DNA from: Syntrophaceae bacterium
GTDB lineage: Bacteria > Desulfobacterota > Syntrophia > Syntrophales > UBA2210
NCBI GenBank assembly: GCA_030619435.1
Contig: JAUXBI010000047.1
Coordinates: forward strand, 1-9,228
Direction of reading: 5' to 3'
DNA: 9,228 bases
Below are positions 1 to 7,400 of the stretch, piece after piece. The stretch's first letter is position 1, and every line of letters starts with the position of its first letter. Below the pieces are notes generated by a model. The model was not told the origin of the DNA. It searched no databases and was given only the letters and a program-made list of their open reading frames with translations. The translations under genes and the position numbers were made by a program.

Positions 1-293
1 GAGATATACGACGCCTTCCCCATCTTAAGTAAGGTCATTTACCGGTACCTGAACTGCGTTCCCGAGTACTTGCTTGCCTTTTCTTATAAATGTCGTCACT
101 TTCAACCAGTAATCCTTGCCCCTCAATGCAAGGTGATTGTGAAGACTTGCAGGTGCAAGCGGTATTAACCTGCTTTTTCACGCGGACAGGTAAGCTGTCA
201 CTTGCATCAATCTTTCGTTATCTATTTCCTTGACCCCAGCGCTTGTTTCACCTATATAACGTCCCATTCAAATTATAGTCTATCCGGTGGTAC

Positions 294-330
294 GAGCCCG
301 ATCCCGACATGTCGGGATCGAAGCGGGTTC
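294..330. repeat. Perfect 22-bp palindrome inside a longer hairpin, upstream of adk
   Basis: Positions 299-320 read the same on both strands (half-arm CGATCCCGACA). The outer bases 294-298 can also pair with 326-330, with one G-T wobble and a 5-base bulge at 321-325. The hairpin lies 16 bases before the adk Shine-Dalgarno and is not followed by a T-run, so it is not a standard intrinsic terminator for the + strand. It could be an operator for a dimeric regulator, a 5'-UTR structure, or one copy of a dispersed genomic palindrome. The sequence alone does not choose between these. Confidence 0.75.
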
Positions 331-346
331 TGTCCCCGGTATTAAC

Positions 347-351
347 GGAGG
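347..351 (+). promoter_or_regulatory. adk ribosome-binding site
   Basis: GGAGG at 347-351 lies 9 bases before the ATG at 361. An in-frame TTG at 355 would leave only 3 bases, too few for normal initiation, so the ATG is chosen as the start. Confidence 0.9.
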
Positions 352-360
352 TTATTGAAC

Positions 361-1008
361 ATGAAGATAGTACTTTTGGGTGCGCCCGGGGCCGGAAAGG
401 GCACTGTGGCCAAGCTTCTTTCGGAGATTGACGGTTCTGTGCAGGTCTCGACAGGGGATATTCTGCGAGCCGCTGTAAAAGACGGAACTGATCTTGGTAA
501 GAAGGCGAAAGCGTATATGGATGCCGGTGATCTGGTTCCGGATTCTCTGATTATGGAGATTATGGAGGTTCGTCTGCGGGAAGATGATTGCGGAAAGGGG
601 TTTATTCTCGATGGTTTCCCGAGGACGATCCCGCAGGCCGAAGCGCTTGAGGGGCTTTTAGGCAGGCTGGGTATCGCTCTGGATTTCGTGGCAAATCTTG
701 AGGTTCCAAGAGACGTTATACTGGATCGTCTTACCACGCGAAGGACCTGTTCTAATCCTGAATGTCAGGAAATATATAATATCAAGAGCAACCCCCCCAC
801 GCCGGACGGAATGTGCAAAAAATGCGGCAGTCCTGTCATCCAGCGCGATGACGAGACCGAGGAAGCGATACTCAACCGTCTGGAGACATACAACGAAAAG
901 ACCGCGCCTCTGATCGGGTTTTATGGAGAAAAGGGTCTTCTCAGGAATTTTGTTTCTCTCAGCAGCAAAGATACTGTTGTAGAGATTAAAAAGAGCCTCA
1001 AGGCTTGA
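361..1008 (+). CDS. adk: Adenylate kinase, zinc-LID type
   Basis: Cytoplasmic nucleotide kinase that interconverts ATP + AMP and 2 ADP. The 215-residue product has the P-loop GAPGAGKGT at residues 7-15, the NMP-binding segment at about 30-59 (STGDILRAAV), and the family signature GFILDGFPRT at 80-89. The long LID at about 121-160 carries four cysteines, C130, C135, C152 and C155, which should bind a structural zinc as in other long bacterial adenylate kinases. The first pair is spaced Cx4C rather than the common Cx2C. The length is normal for the long form. The start is ATG 361, set by the GGAGG spacing. adk often follows secY in ribosomal-protein operons, but here it has no coding neighbour within 360 bases upstream. 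A helicase gene follows after 32 bases and may be cotranscribed. A 6-bp stem with a 5-base loop (995-1011) overlaps the stop codon and lacks a T-run. Confidence 0.97.
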   Translation: MKIVLLGAPGAGKGTVAKLLSEIDGSVQVSTGDILRAAVKDGTDLGKKAKAYMDAGDLVPDSLIMEIMEVRLREDDCGKGFILDGFPRTIPQAEALEGLLGRLGIALDFVANLEVPRDVILDRLTTRRTCSNPECQEIYNIKSNPPTPDGMCKKCGSPVIQRDDETEEAILNRLETYNEKTAPLIGFYGEKGLLRNFVSLSSKDTVVEIKKSLKA

Positions 1009-1040
1009 GGCCGGGCGGTCTTGCCTCGTAAGCAGAAAAC

Positions 1041-2996
1041 GTGATTGACTACGAAAAAGAGCTCAACCCCGAGCAACTTGATGTGGTGAAGGCCGAAGGA
1101 GGCCCCATCCTCGTAATCGCCGGCGCCGGAAGCGGCAAGACGCGCGCGCTGACGTACAGGGTTGCCCATCTGATAGAGCAGGGGACAGAACCGGAACATA
1201 TCCTGCTTGCCACATTTACAAACAAGGCCGCGCGCTCCATGCTTTCCCGCGTTGAAACGCTTGTGGATGTGGATCCGGGGAGGCTGTGGGGCGGAACTTT
1301 TCACCATGTGGGAAACCGCATACTCAGGAAACACGCCGGGTTTCTCGGTTATGAGAGGAGCTATTCAATTGTAGACGCGGAGGATTCCAGACAGCTTCTG
1401 AATACGTGCGTAAAAGAGTTTGGAATCCATACCGCGGATGGAAATTTCCCCAAGCCCAATGTTTTGGGCGATATTATAAGCCTCTCTTCCAATACCAGAA
1501 TAAAACCAGAAGATATAATTGCAAACAGATATCGCAGTTTTTCCCATTGCATTACCGATATTCTCAAGGTTGCTCTGCGTTACCGGATCAGAAAAAGAGA
1601 ACTGAATGTGATGGATTTTGATGACATCCTTATTAACTGGTGTGAGTTGTTGACCGGTTTTCCTGATATAAGGGATGAATATTCAGAAAAATTCCGGCAT
1701 ATACTTGTGGATGAGTATCAGGACACCAATATCATCCAGGCGGAGATACTTGATCTTCTTGCCGGTTATCATAAGAATCTGATGGTGGTGGGGGACGATT
1801 CACAAAGCATATATTCTTTCAGGGGGGCGAATTTTGCCAATATTATCAGGTTTCCCGAAAAGTATCCGGACGCGAAGATATTTAAGCTAGAGACCAATTA
1901 CAGGAGCACACCGGAAATTCTTCACTTTGCGAATATGAGCATCGAAAACAATTCGAGGCAGTTTCAAAAGGAGCTGAGGGCGGTCAGGAAGAAGGGTGTC
2001 AGGCCTGTTTTTGTCCCTGTCAGGAATGTTCTGCAGCAAGCCGATTTTGTCGCCCAGCGCATAATCGAACTGGTCGATAATGGCATGCCTGTGGGAGAAA
2101 TAGCTGTACTCTACCGGGCCCATTATCACTCCATGGAATTGCAGATGGAGCTGGTCAGGAGGGGCATTCCCTTTGAGATAAGATCCGGGATCAGGTTTTT
2201 TGAACAGGCCCACATAAAGGATGTGACCGCGTTTATGAGGATTGCAGCGAACCCCCTTGATGAAATCGCGTGGAAGAGGGTGATGAAGCTTTACGACAAG
2301 ATAGGGGAGGTGACAGCGGGCAGGATATGGAATTTTGTATCTTCCCACGATGAACCAATCGCCGCCGCCTTTTCTGATGAGTTTCTGGAATGCGTTCCAA
2401 AGGCCGCCGTGCCCGGTATCAGGAAATTCAGGGATACACTGGAAGATATTATGGATCTGTCCGCTACTAATGCCCTGACAGAAATTACAGGTGCCATTCT
2501 TAATGGTGGTTACAGGGAGTGTGTGGAGGCAAAATATGGGGACACGGCCTCACGTGAAGATGATCTGAAACAATTATCAAATTTCTCTTCTAAATTTGGT
2601 TCACTTGAAGAATTTCTGAGCGATCTCGCGTTGATGACTAACATAGCGGAGGAAGAACCTTACAGGACAGAGGATAATAATTACAAAGTTGTCCTGAGTT
2701 CTATCCACCAGGCCAAGGGTCTTGAATGGTCGGTGGTGTTCATGATCTGGTGCTCAGAGGGCATGATTCCGCTGGCACGCGCGTTGAGGGAGCCCGGTGG
2801 TGAAGATGAAGAGAGAAGACTTTTCTATGTTGCAACCACCAGAGCGAAGGATCACCTGTACTTCTGTCATCCTCTGGTGAACCGCACTGGAAGCGGATGG
2901 AACAGGGACACTGCGCCGTCTCGTTTCATAGCGGAACTGGCCCCCTCTGATCTCGAGCCGGAAGAGTTGCCGTTTGATCAGTGGGTGGTGCGCTAG
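1041..2996 (+). CDS. UvrD/PcrA/Rep-family superfamily 1A DNA helicase
   Basis: ATP-dependent 3'-5' DNA helicase of the UvrD/PcrA/Rep group, acting in repair or in clearing replication blocks. The 651-residue product shows the motifs in order: Q motif (LNPEQ, 8-12), Walker A GAGSGKT (28-34), Ia TFTNKAA (58-64), II DEYQD (224-228), III GDDSQSIYSFRGA (251-263), IV ETNYRS (284-289), V SIHQAKGLEW (554-563) and VI ERRLFYVATTRAK (591-603). All catalytic motifs look intact. It stops soon after the last motor segment, so it lacks most of the basic C-terminal tail of classic UvrD/PcrA, which usually run to about 720 residues or more. I therefore leave the symbol blank. The start is GTG 1041: a TAA lies in frame a few codons upstream and no strong Shine-Dalgarno is visible, which suggests weak or coupled initiation after adk. 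Its stop is 8 bases from the stop of the converging minus-strand gene, with no terminator between. Confidence 0.92.
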   Translation: MIDYEKELNPEQLDVVKAEGGPILVIAGAGSGKTRALTYRVAHLIEQGTEPEHILLATFTNKAARSMLSRVETLVDVDPGRLWGGTFHHVGNRILRKHAGFLGYERSYSIVDAEDSRQLLNTCVKEFGIHTADGNFPKPNVLGDIISLSSNTRIKPEDIIANRYRSFSHCITDILKVALRYRIRKRELNVMDFDDILINWCELLTGFPDIRDEYSEKFRHILVDEYQDTNIIQAEILDLLAGYHKNLMVVGDDSQSIYSFRGANFANIIRFPEKYPDAKIFKLETNYRSTPEILHFANMSIENNSRQFQKELRAVRKKGVRPVFVPVRNVLQQADFVAQRIIELVDNGMPVGEIAVLYRAHYHSMELQMELVRRGIPFEIRSGIRFFEQAHIKDVTAFMRIAANPLDEIAWKRVMKLYDKIGEVTAGRIWNFVSSHDEPIAAAFSDEFLECVPKAAVPGIRKFRDTLEDIMDLSATNALTEITGAILNGGYRECVEAKYGDTASREDDLKQLSNFSSKFGSLEEFLSDLALMTNIAEEEPYRTEDNNYKVVLSSIHQAKGLEWSVVFMIWCSEGMIPLARALREPGGEDEERRLFYVATTRAKDHLYFCHPLVNRTGSGWNRDTAPSRFIAELAPSDLEPEELPFDQWVVR

Positions 2997-3004
2997 CCTC
3001 CTGA

Positions 3005-4891
3005 TTATCCCCTATCCTTCCTCTTTTTCGCTTCGTATTCCGATTTCAGGGCGAGTCTTGTCGCCTCGGCTATATCCTCAACGCTGCTTACCCATTCCTC
3101 GAACTTGATGTCCACGCTGAATATGCCGATGATATCATCATTGTCATCTACAATGGGAGCTGACACCGTTATGCACAATGCCCCCGTCATCCTTGATATG
3201 TAGAAGTTGCTCACATGAACTTTCCCCGACTGCAGGGGGCCATAGTACCATTCTCTGTCTGAATAGTCTGTTCCCACGCCGAAGTTTTCGTATTTTGCCC
3301 TGTCGGCTATGCTGGTGATGTTCTTTGTGGTCTTAATACCGTTTATGTCAACCACGTAGGTCCATTGAATGGAAGGATTCTCATCGATCACTTGCTGCAT
3401 GACGGGTTCCTGCAACTCGGCCTTCATAGTCTTCATTTCAGGGCGTTCGACAGTCTCTTCAACAACCTTGATTGCCGCCTGTGACGCGTTGTGTTTTATC
3501 TTTTCCATATCAGACATGAACAGTTCCGGGAGGAACTTTTTAACCTTCTTTTCCATCTCTTCGTGAGAGATGCTGGTTATCCTGCCCGACTCGTATTCGC
3601 CGGTTATCCACTTGTATATCTTTGAGATGCCGGGGTGTCTTTCTGATATCCCGTCTTCTCCCTTCAAGCCAAGACGTATATTCATCCACTGCGCGATCCC
3701 GGCCTTGCCTGATTTGTCGGTAATCTCTATCAGTACCGGTCTGTTCAGTATTTTTTCAGTATTGAATATATTGTATATCGCTTCATTCTTGATCAATCCG
3801 TCCACGTGAACGCCTGCCCTCGTAACATTAAAATCGGAGCCAACGAAGGGCATATCATCCGGGATCTTTATGCCTATTTCCTTTTCGCAATAATCGGCTA
3901 TTTCGGTGATGACGGTTGTGTCAATCTCTGCTTCGTTGCCCCTCAGGCCGATATATTCCATTATGAGGCCCTCTATGGCGGTATTACCTGTTCTCTCACC
4001 TAATCCCAAAAGCGTTCCGTTTACACCGCCGCATCCATAGAGCCAGGCAGTGGCGGAATTTATGTGGGCCTTATGGAAATCATTGTGACCATGCCATTCG
4101 AGAAGATGTCCCGGTACACCGGCATCGTCGATGAACGCTCGCACCATTTTAGGCACGCTGCGGGGAAGAGCTGCTTGTGGATAACTTATCCCGTTACCCA
4201 GTGTGTCGCAGAGTCGTATCTTGATATCGATGCCGCTTTCTTCCCGGAGCTTCATCAATTCTATGGCGAACGGTACGCAGAATCCGTAGACATCTGCCCT
4301 TGTTATGTCCTCAAAGTGGCACCTTGGGACAATGCCGGCGTCCAGGATTGATTTAACTATACCAAGATAAGCGTCCAGAGCCTTTTTCCTTGTGAGTCCC
4401 AGCTTAAGAAATATATGGTAATCGGATACCGATGTAAGGATACCTGTCTCCCGTAGTCCGGCATTTTTGACCAGGGGAATGTCTTCCTTTTTGGCCCTGA
4501 TCCATCCGGTAATCTCCGGGTACCTGAAGTTCATCTCGAGACATCGATCTAACGCTTCTCTGTCTTTATCGGTGTAAAGAAAGAATTCCGACTGTCTTAT
4601 GATACCGCTTTTGCCGCTTAGTTTGTTCAGCATCTTCCATAGATTGAGTATCTGTTCCACGGTAAAGGGGGGTCTCGACTGCTGGCCATCCCTGAAGGTG
4701 GTGTCTGTTATAAAGATATCCTCCGCCGGTTCCATTGACATGATTCTGTCGTCGAATTCTATCTTTGATACTTCTTCATAGGGGAAAATTGTTTTGTACA
4801 AATTTGGCTGATCCACATCCTTCAAGGCGCACTGGTAAAATTCCGAATGCTGGTGCTCAAAGATGTGTTTTTCTATGTTCCATTTTGTCAT
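3005..4891 (-). CDS. DRE-TIM metallolyase (Re-citrate/homocitrate-synthase-like) fused to a Cache-like sensor domain
   Basis: Predicted acyl-CoA/2-oxoacid condensing enzyme of the isopropylmalate-homocitrate-Re-citrate synthase superfamily. In the 628-residue product the TIM barrel covers about 58-335. It shows DTTFRDGQQ (63-71, with catalytic R67 and metal ligand D68), CHFEDITRAD (191-200, E194), HGHND (267-271, metal ligands H267 and H269) and GLGERTGN (296-303). The N-terminal lead (NLYKTIFPYEEV, 30-41) resembles Re-citrate synthases as I remember them, but citrate, homocitrate or another product cannot be settled from sequence. The usual LeuA regulatory domain is not recognisable. Instead, after a helical linker, residues about 497-605 look like a Cache/PDC sensor: WTYVVDINGI (510-519), GTDYSDREWY (540-549), VSNFYISRMTGALCITVSAPI (around 560-580) and IIGIFSVDI (587-595). 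No signal peptide or membrane helix is seen, so the sensor should be cytosolic. Translation starts at ATG 4891, 9 bases after AAGGA (4905-4901). As I recall, a Re-citrate synthase of similar size has been reported in Syntrophus. Confidence 0.8.
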   Translation of the reverse strand: MTKWNIEKHIFEHQHSEFYQCALKDVDQPNLYKTIFPYEEVSKIEFDDRIMSMEPAEDIFITDTTFRDGQQSRPPFTVEQILNLWKMLNKLSGKSGIIRQSEFFLYTDKDREALDRCLEMNFRYPEITGWIRAKKEDIPLVKNAGLRETGILTSVSDYHIFLKLGLTRKKALDAYLGIVKSILDAGIVPRCHFEDITRADVYGFCVPFAIELMKLREESGIDIKIRLCDTLGNGISYPQAALPRSVPKMVRAFIDDAGVPGHLLEWHGHNDFHKAHINSATAWLYGCGGVNGTLLGLGERTGNTAIEGLIMEYIGLRGNEAEIDTTVITEIADYCEKEIGIKIPDDMPFVGSDFNVTRAGVHVDGLIKNEAIYNIFNTEKILNRPVLIEITDKSGKAGIAQWMNIRLGLKGEDGISERHPGISKIYKWITGEYESGRITSISHEEMEKKVKKFLPELFMSDMEKIKHNASQAAIKVVEETVERPEMKTMKAELQEPVMQQVIDENPSIQWTYVVDINGIKTTKNITSIADRAKYENFGVGTDYSDREWYYGPLQSGKVHVSNFYISRMTGALCITVSAPIVDDNDDIIGIFSVDIKFEEWVSSVEDIAEATRLALKSEYEAKKRKDRG

Positions 4892-4917
4892 AATCTATCA
4901 TCCTTTAAAAGTTTCAC

Positions 4918-4948
4918 AAAAAATAGAGGGCACCAAAGGTGCCCTCTA
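4918..4948 (-). terminator. Intrinsic terminator after the LysM gene
   Basis: An 11-bp perfect stem (4938-4948 with 4924-4934) closes a 3-base loop and, read on the minus strand, is followed by six T residues (4923-4918). This is a textbook Rho-independent terminator for the LysM lipoprotein gene that ends at 4977. The T-run ends only 12 bases before the Shine-Dalgarno of the next minus-strand gene, so the hairpin also lies in that gene's leader. Confidence 0.9.
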
Positions 4949-4976
4949 CGAGTAAGCTCAGTGTTGAAAGGTGTGC

Positions 4977-5417
4977 CTAATCAATGGGCGGCATAGAACC
5001 CTCTGGTGGTGTGTATGGCCGCGGTGCTCCGGCCAGGCGTCTTGCCTCCCTGACTTTATCCATTGTATAGCCACTTCTTGGAATATCGAGAATCTGGCCC
5101 GGGTAGATAAGATCGGGATTGTTGATCTTGTCTTTGTTTGCGTTGTAGATTAGTGGCCACATGAAGGGATCATTGTATATGTCTTCATACTCCGCGATCC
5201 ACCACAGGCACTCGCCACTCTTTACAACGTGACTCCTGGCAAGAGAGGTTTTTTCCTCCAGGACTTCCGCTAGAACGGATTCTCCCTCTTCAAGAACAAT
5301 GACCTCTTCCGCTACAGGTGCCGGGGTTATCCCCTGTTTTTTCGCGCAGCACCCTGAAACAAGGAAAACAAGGCCCACCGAAACAAGAATAGATATTAGC
5401 AATATGCCTCTTTTCAT
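4977..5417 (-). CDS. LysM-domain lipoprotein
   Basis: Small envelope lipoprotein of 146 residues, probably bound to peptidoglycan. The N-terminus is a lipoprotein signal: basic MKRG, a hydrophobic stretch (5-20) and lipobox VSGC with the lipidated cysteine at 23. The next residue is C24, not Asp, which by the usual rule favours the outer membrane. A Glu-rich linker (about 35-60) leads to one LysM domain at about 63-113 ([13 protein letters not shown] at its start, [14 protein letters not shown] at its end). That domain carries an inserted DIYNDPFMW segment seen in LysM proteins of several Gram-negative lineages. The tail is short and Pro-rich. ATG 5417 is chosen over the in-frame ATG at 5423 because the strong GGAGG (5430-5426) sits 8 bases from the former and only 2 from the latter. 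It has its own promoter and a strong terminator, so it is probably transcribed alone. No enzymatic domain is present, so the role is probably structural or as an adaptor. Confidence 0.9.
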   Translation of the reverse strand: MKRGILLISILVSVGLVFLVSGCCAKKQGITPAPVAEEVIVLEEGESVLAEVLEEKTSLARSHVVKSGECLWWIAEYEDIYNDPFMWPLIYNANKDKINNPDLIYPGQILDIPRSGYTMDKVREARRLAGAPRPYTPPEGSMPPID

Positions 5418-5425
5418 TCCCATGC

Positions 5426-5430
5426 CCTCC
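5426..5430 (-). promoter_or_regulatory. LysM gene ribosome-binding site
   Basis: GGAGG within AAGGAGGG on the minus strand. Its 8-base spacing to ATG 5417, against 2 bases to ATG 5423, decides the start codon. Confidence 0.88.
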
Positions 5431-5480
5431 TTATTATATAGAGTTATACTGGACGTTACGTATGATTAAAGTGAATCTTA

Positions 5481-5509
5481 CTTATATTAATATCCGGAAC
5501 TTTTGTCAA
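5481..5509 (-). promoter_or_regulatory. Sigma-70-type promoter for the LysM gene
   Basis: On the minus strand, a perfect -35 TTGACA (5509-5504) and a -10 TATAAG (5486-5481, one mismatch to TATAAT) are separated by exactly 17 bases. Transcription would begin near 5474, giving a leader of about 57 bases before ATG 5417. It is the best promoter match I found in the window and suggests constitutive sigma-70 transcription of the lipoprotein gene. Confidence 0.8.
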
Positions 5510-5517
5510 GCATTAAA

Positions 5518-5539
5518 GGGTGCCAGGAATCTGCCACCC
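5518..5539 (-). terminator. Probable terminator after aspS
   Basis: An 8-position stem (5532-5539 with 5518-5525, one C-C mismatch) with a 6-base loop is followed on the minus strand by TTTAATGCTT. The T-run is short, so this is a moderate call. It lies between the aspS stop at 5565 and the LysM promoter that starts at 5509. A second small GGGG/CCCC stem (5547-5550 with 5558-5561) sits nearer the aspS stop. Confidence 0.5.
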
Positions 5540-5564
5540 GATTTATGGGGCTGAATTCCCCCCT

Positions 5565-7340
5565 TTATATCGTTTTCAGTGACAGATCGGTAAGCTGTTC
5601 GGCGCTGACTTCAGATGGTGCGCTGGTCAGAAGGCATGTCGCTTTCAATGTTTTGGGAAACGCTATTACATCTCTTATGGATTCTGCCCCTGCCATTATC
5701 ATTATCATGCGGTCGAGACCGAATGCTATGCCGCCGTGCGGCGGGGTGCCATACTTCAGCGCATCCAGGAGGAACCCGAACTTTGTTCTTGCCTCATCTT
5801 CACTCAATCCGAGGATTTTGAAGATCATTGACTGAACGTCCGATTTATGGATACGAATGCTCCCCCCTCCTATCTCGGAGCCGTTCAGGACGAGGTCATA
5901 GGCCCTGGCTCTTATCTTGCCGGGGTCGGTTTCGAGGAGTGGTATGTCTTCCGTCACCGGGGATGTGAAGGGGTGATGAATCGCCATATACCGCTCTTCT
6001 GTCTTGCTGTATTCAAACATTGGAAATTCCGTGATCCATGTAAAGGCGAAAGCCTTTTTGTCGACCAGCCCCAGCTTTTCCGCGAGATGTATCCGCAGGG
6101 CACCGAGGGCCTTATTGGTCACATCTTTAGTGTCGGCAACAAAAAGCAGCAGAGCTCCCGGCTGCGCACCCATTTTTTCATTTATGCGTTTTATGTTTTC
6201 CTGATCGAAGAACTTGGCTATTGATCCTGTCCACCCATCTTCATTCACCCTTACCCAGGCGAGTCCCTTCGCGCCATATTCGCCCACAAAATTTCCAAGG
6301 GTGTCGAGATCTTTTCGCGAGAGGGTTTTGCCATCCGCCAGGAGCAGGGCCTTTACCGCACCTCCGCTTTTTGCGACTTCGGAAAAGACGCGAAATTCTG
6401 ATCCGCCGGCGATATCCGTCAAATCTTCAAGCTCAAGGGGAAAACGCGTGTCGGGATTATCCCTTCCATATCTGTCGATCGCCTCTTTGTAGGTGAGCCG
6501 GGGAAATGGAATCTGCAGATCTCTGTCGAGACATGCCTTGAAAATGTGCGCCATCATCCTTTCAACAGTATTGATGATATCGCTCTCCGATATGAAGGAC
6601 ATCTCCATGTCTATCTGGGTGAATTCAGGTTGGCGGTCCGCCCTCAGATCCTCATCGCGGAAGCATTTTACTATCTGATAGTATTTGTCGAAACCGGACA
6701 CCATCAGCAACTGTTTAAAGAGCTGGGGTGATTGTGGAAGAGCGTAAAAGGTCCCTGGACTTACCCTGCTCGGAACGAGATAGTCACGCGCTCCTTCCGG
6801 CGTGCTTTTTGTCAGGAAGGGTGTTTCGATTTCAATGAAACCATCCTCCTGAAGATAAGTTCTTGTTTCGGCAGCAACTTTGCTTCGGAATATGATGTTC
6901 TGCTGTAAATTTCTGCGCCTTAGATCCAGATACCGGTATTTGAGAAGCAGGTTCTCGGATACCTCGGAATCGGCATCGAGTACGAATGGCGGTGTATCGG
7001 ATTCATTGAGTATCTCAAGTTCATCAATTGTAATCTCGACTTCTCCTGTTTTCAGTGAGGGATTGATCATGTCGGCGGGCCGGAGATTTACTTTACCCTT
7101 CACCGCCAGCACGAATTCACTCCTTATGTCATGTGCCAACGCGTGCGCCTGTGGTTTCTTCTCAGGATCGAGAACGATCTGTACAATCCCCTCCCTGTCT
7201 CTCAGGTCTATAAAGATCAGACCTCCGAGGTCCCTCCTCCTGTGAACCCATCCCATAAGCACAACACCCTCGCCGGCGTGCTTGGCCCTGATGTTGCCGC
7301 AATAATGAGTCCTTCTATCTTTGGTTATAAATTCAGACAA
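5565..7340 (-). CDS. aspS: Aspartyl-tRNA synthetase
   Basis: Class II synthetase that charges tRNA-Asp in the cytoplasm. The product has 591 residues. Domains in order are an N-terminal OB-fold for the anticodon (about 10-110, with [11 protein letters not shown]), motif 1 ([20 protein letters not shown], about 168-187), motif 2 ([18 protein letters not shown], about 227-244), the bacterial GAD insertion (about 295-420) and motif 3 (GGIAFGLDR, about 536-544). Length and order match full bacterial AspRS. The Leu in RRRDLGG is, as I recall, typical of discriminating AspRS, whereas non-discriminating enzymes tend to have His there, so this copy may be Asp-specific. I choose TTG 7340 because AGGA (7352-7349) lies 8 bases upstream and the family commonly begins shortly before RRTHYCG. 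A GTG at 7379 would add 13 residues, overlap hisS and lack a Shine-Dalgarno. hisS lies 28 bases upstream on the same strand, a common synthetase pair. Confidence 0.97.
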   Translation of the reverse strand: MSEFITKDRRTHYCGNIRAKHAGEGVVLMGWVHRRRDLGGLIFIDLRDREGIVQIVLDPEKKPQAHALAHDIRSEFVLAVKGKVNLRPADMINPSLKTGEVEITIDELEILNESDTPPFVLDADSEVSENLLLKYRYLDLRRRNLQQNIIFRSKVAAETRTYLQEDGFIEIETPFLTKSTPEGARDYLVPSRVSPGTFYALPQSPQLFKQLLMVSGFDKYYQIVKCFRDEDLRADRQPEFTQIDMEMSFISESDIINTVERMMAHIFKACLDRDLQIPFPRLTYKEAIDRYGRDNPDTRFPLELEDLTDIAGGSEFRVFSEVAKSGGAVKALLLADGKTLSRKDLDTLGNFVGEYGAKGLAWVRVNEDGWTGSIAKFFDQENIKRINEKMGAQPGALLLFVADTKDVTNKALGALRIHLAEKLGLVDKKAFAFTWITEFPMFEYSKTEERYMAIHHPFTSPVTEDIPLLETDPGKIRARAYDLVLNGSEIGGGSIRIHKSDVQSMIFKILGLSEDEARTKFGFLLDALKYGTPPHGGIAFGLDRMIMIMAGAESIRDVIAFPKTLKATCLLTSAPSEVSAEQLTDLSLKTI

Positions 7341-7348
7341 GTTGTAAA

Positions 7349-7352
7349 TCCT
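7349..7352 (-). promoter_or_regulatory. aspS ribosome-binding site
   Basis: AGGA (in AAAGGA) on the minus strand lies 8 bases before TTG 7340 and supports that codon over the longer GTG 7379 frame, which has no upstream Shine-Dalgarno. Confidence 0.65.
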
Positions 7353-7365
7353 TTCTTTGAAAAAT

Positions 7366-7400
7366 GGTTCACGGCTCACGGTTTACAGTTACCGGTTTAA
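7366..7400. repeat. Degenerate heptanucleotide tandem repeat at the hisS-aspS junction
   Basis: On the + strand five successive 7-base units can be read: GGTTCAC, GGCTCAC, GGTTTAC, AGTTACC and GGTTTAA. The first two match except for one base and later units drift. On the minus strand these units encode the last 10 to 11 residues of HisRS, and the hisS stop codon (7371-7369) falls in the first unit. Confidence 0.6.

Larger units (their letters stand above)
1..360. other. Intergenic region, no convincing gene
   Basis: I see no gene, tRNA or recognisable riboswitch here. On the minus strand, positions 267-25 form a frame of 81 codons that begins with ATG, is broken by one in-frame TGA at 180-178 and ends with TAA. 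The second half is a 50-codon open run (it includes residues GKDYWLKVTTFIRKGKQ). It has no Shine-Dalgarno and I recognise no family, so it may be a decayed gene end or chance. The last 70 bases hold a palindromic hairpin and the adk ribosome-binding site. Candidate -10 boxes such as TATAGT at 274-279 lack a convincing -35 partner, so the adk promoter is not identified. Confidence 0.5.

Noticed and set aside
146..159. CTTGCA/TGCAAG inverted repeat
   Set aside because: A 6-bp stem with a 2-base loop is too tight to be a plausible RNA hairpin and has no associated T-run or gene.
355..360. TTG 355 as the adk start
   Set aside because: Only 3 bases from GGAGG; the ATG at 361 has normal spacing and begins the conserved MKIVLLGAPG.
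921..1334. Minus-strand 137-codon open frame across the adk-helicase junction
   Set aside because: Overlaps two clearly conserved + strand genes, shows no recognisable domain, and is explained as a shadow frame.
5547..5561. GGGG/CCCC stem directly after the aspS stop
   Set aside because: Only 4 bp with no T-run; the 5518-5539 hairpin is the better terminator candidate.
6880..7245. + strand open frame inside aspS
   Set aside because: Lies opposite the conserved AspRS coding sequence, is low-complexity and Ser/Arg-rich, and has no family features.
7341..7379. GTG 7379 as the aspS start
   Set aside because: No Shine-Dalgarno, overlap with hisS inside the tandem repeat, and an N-terminal extension not usual in the family; TTG 7340 has a well-placed AGGA.
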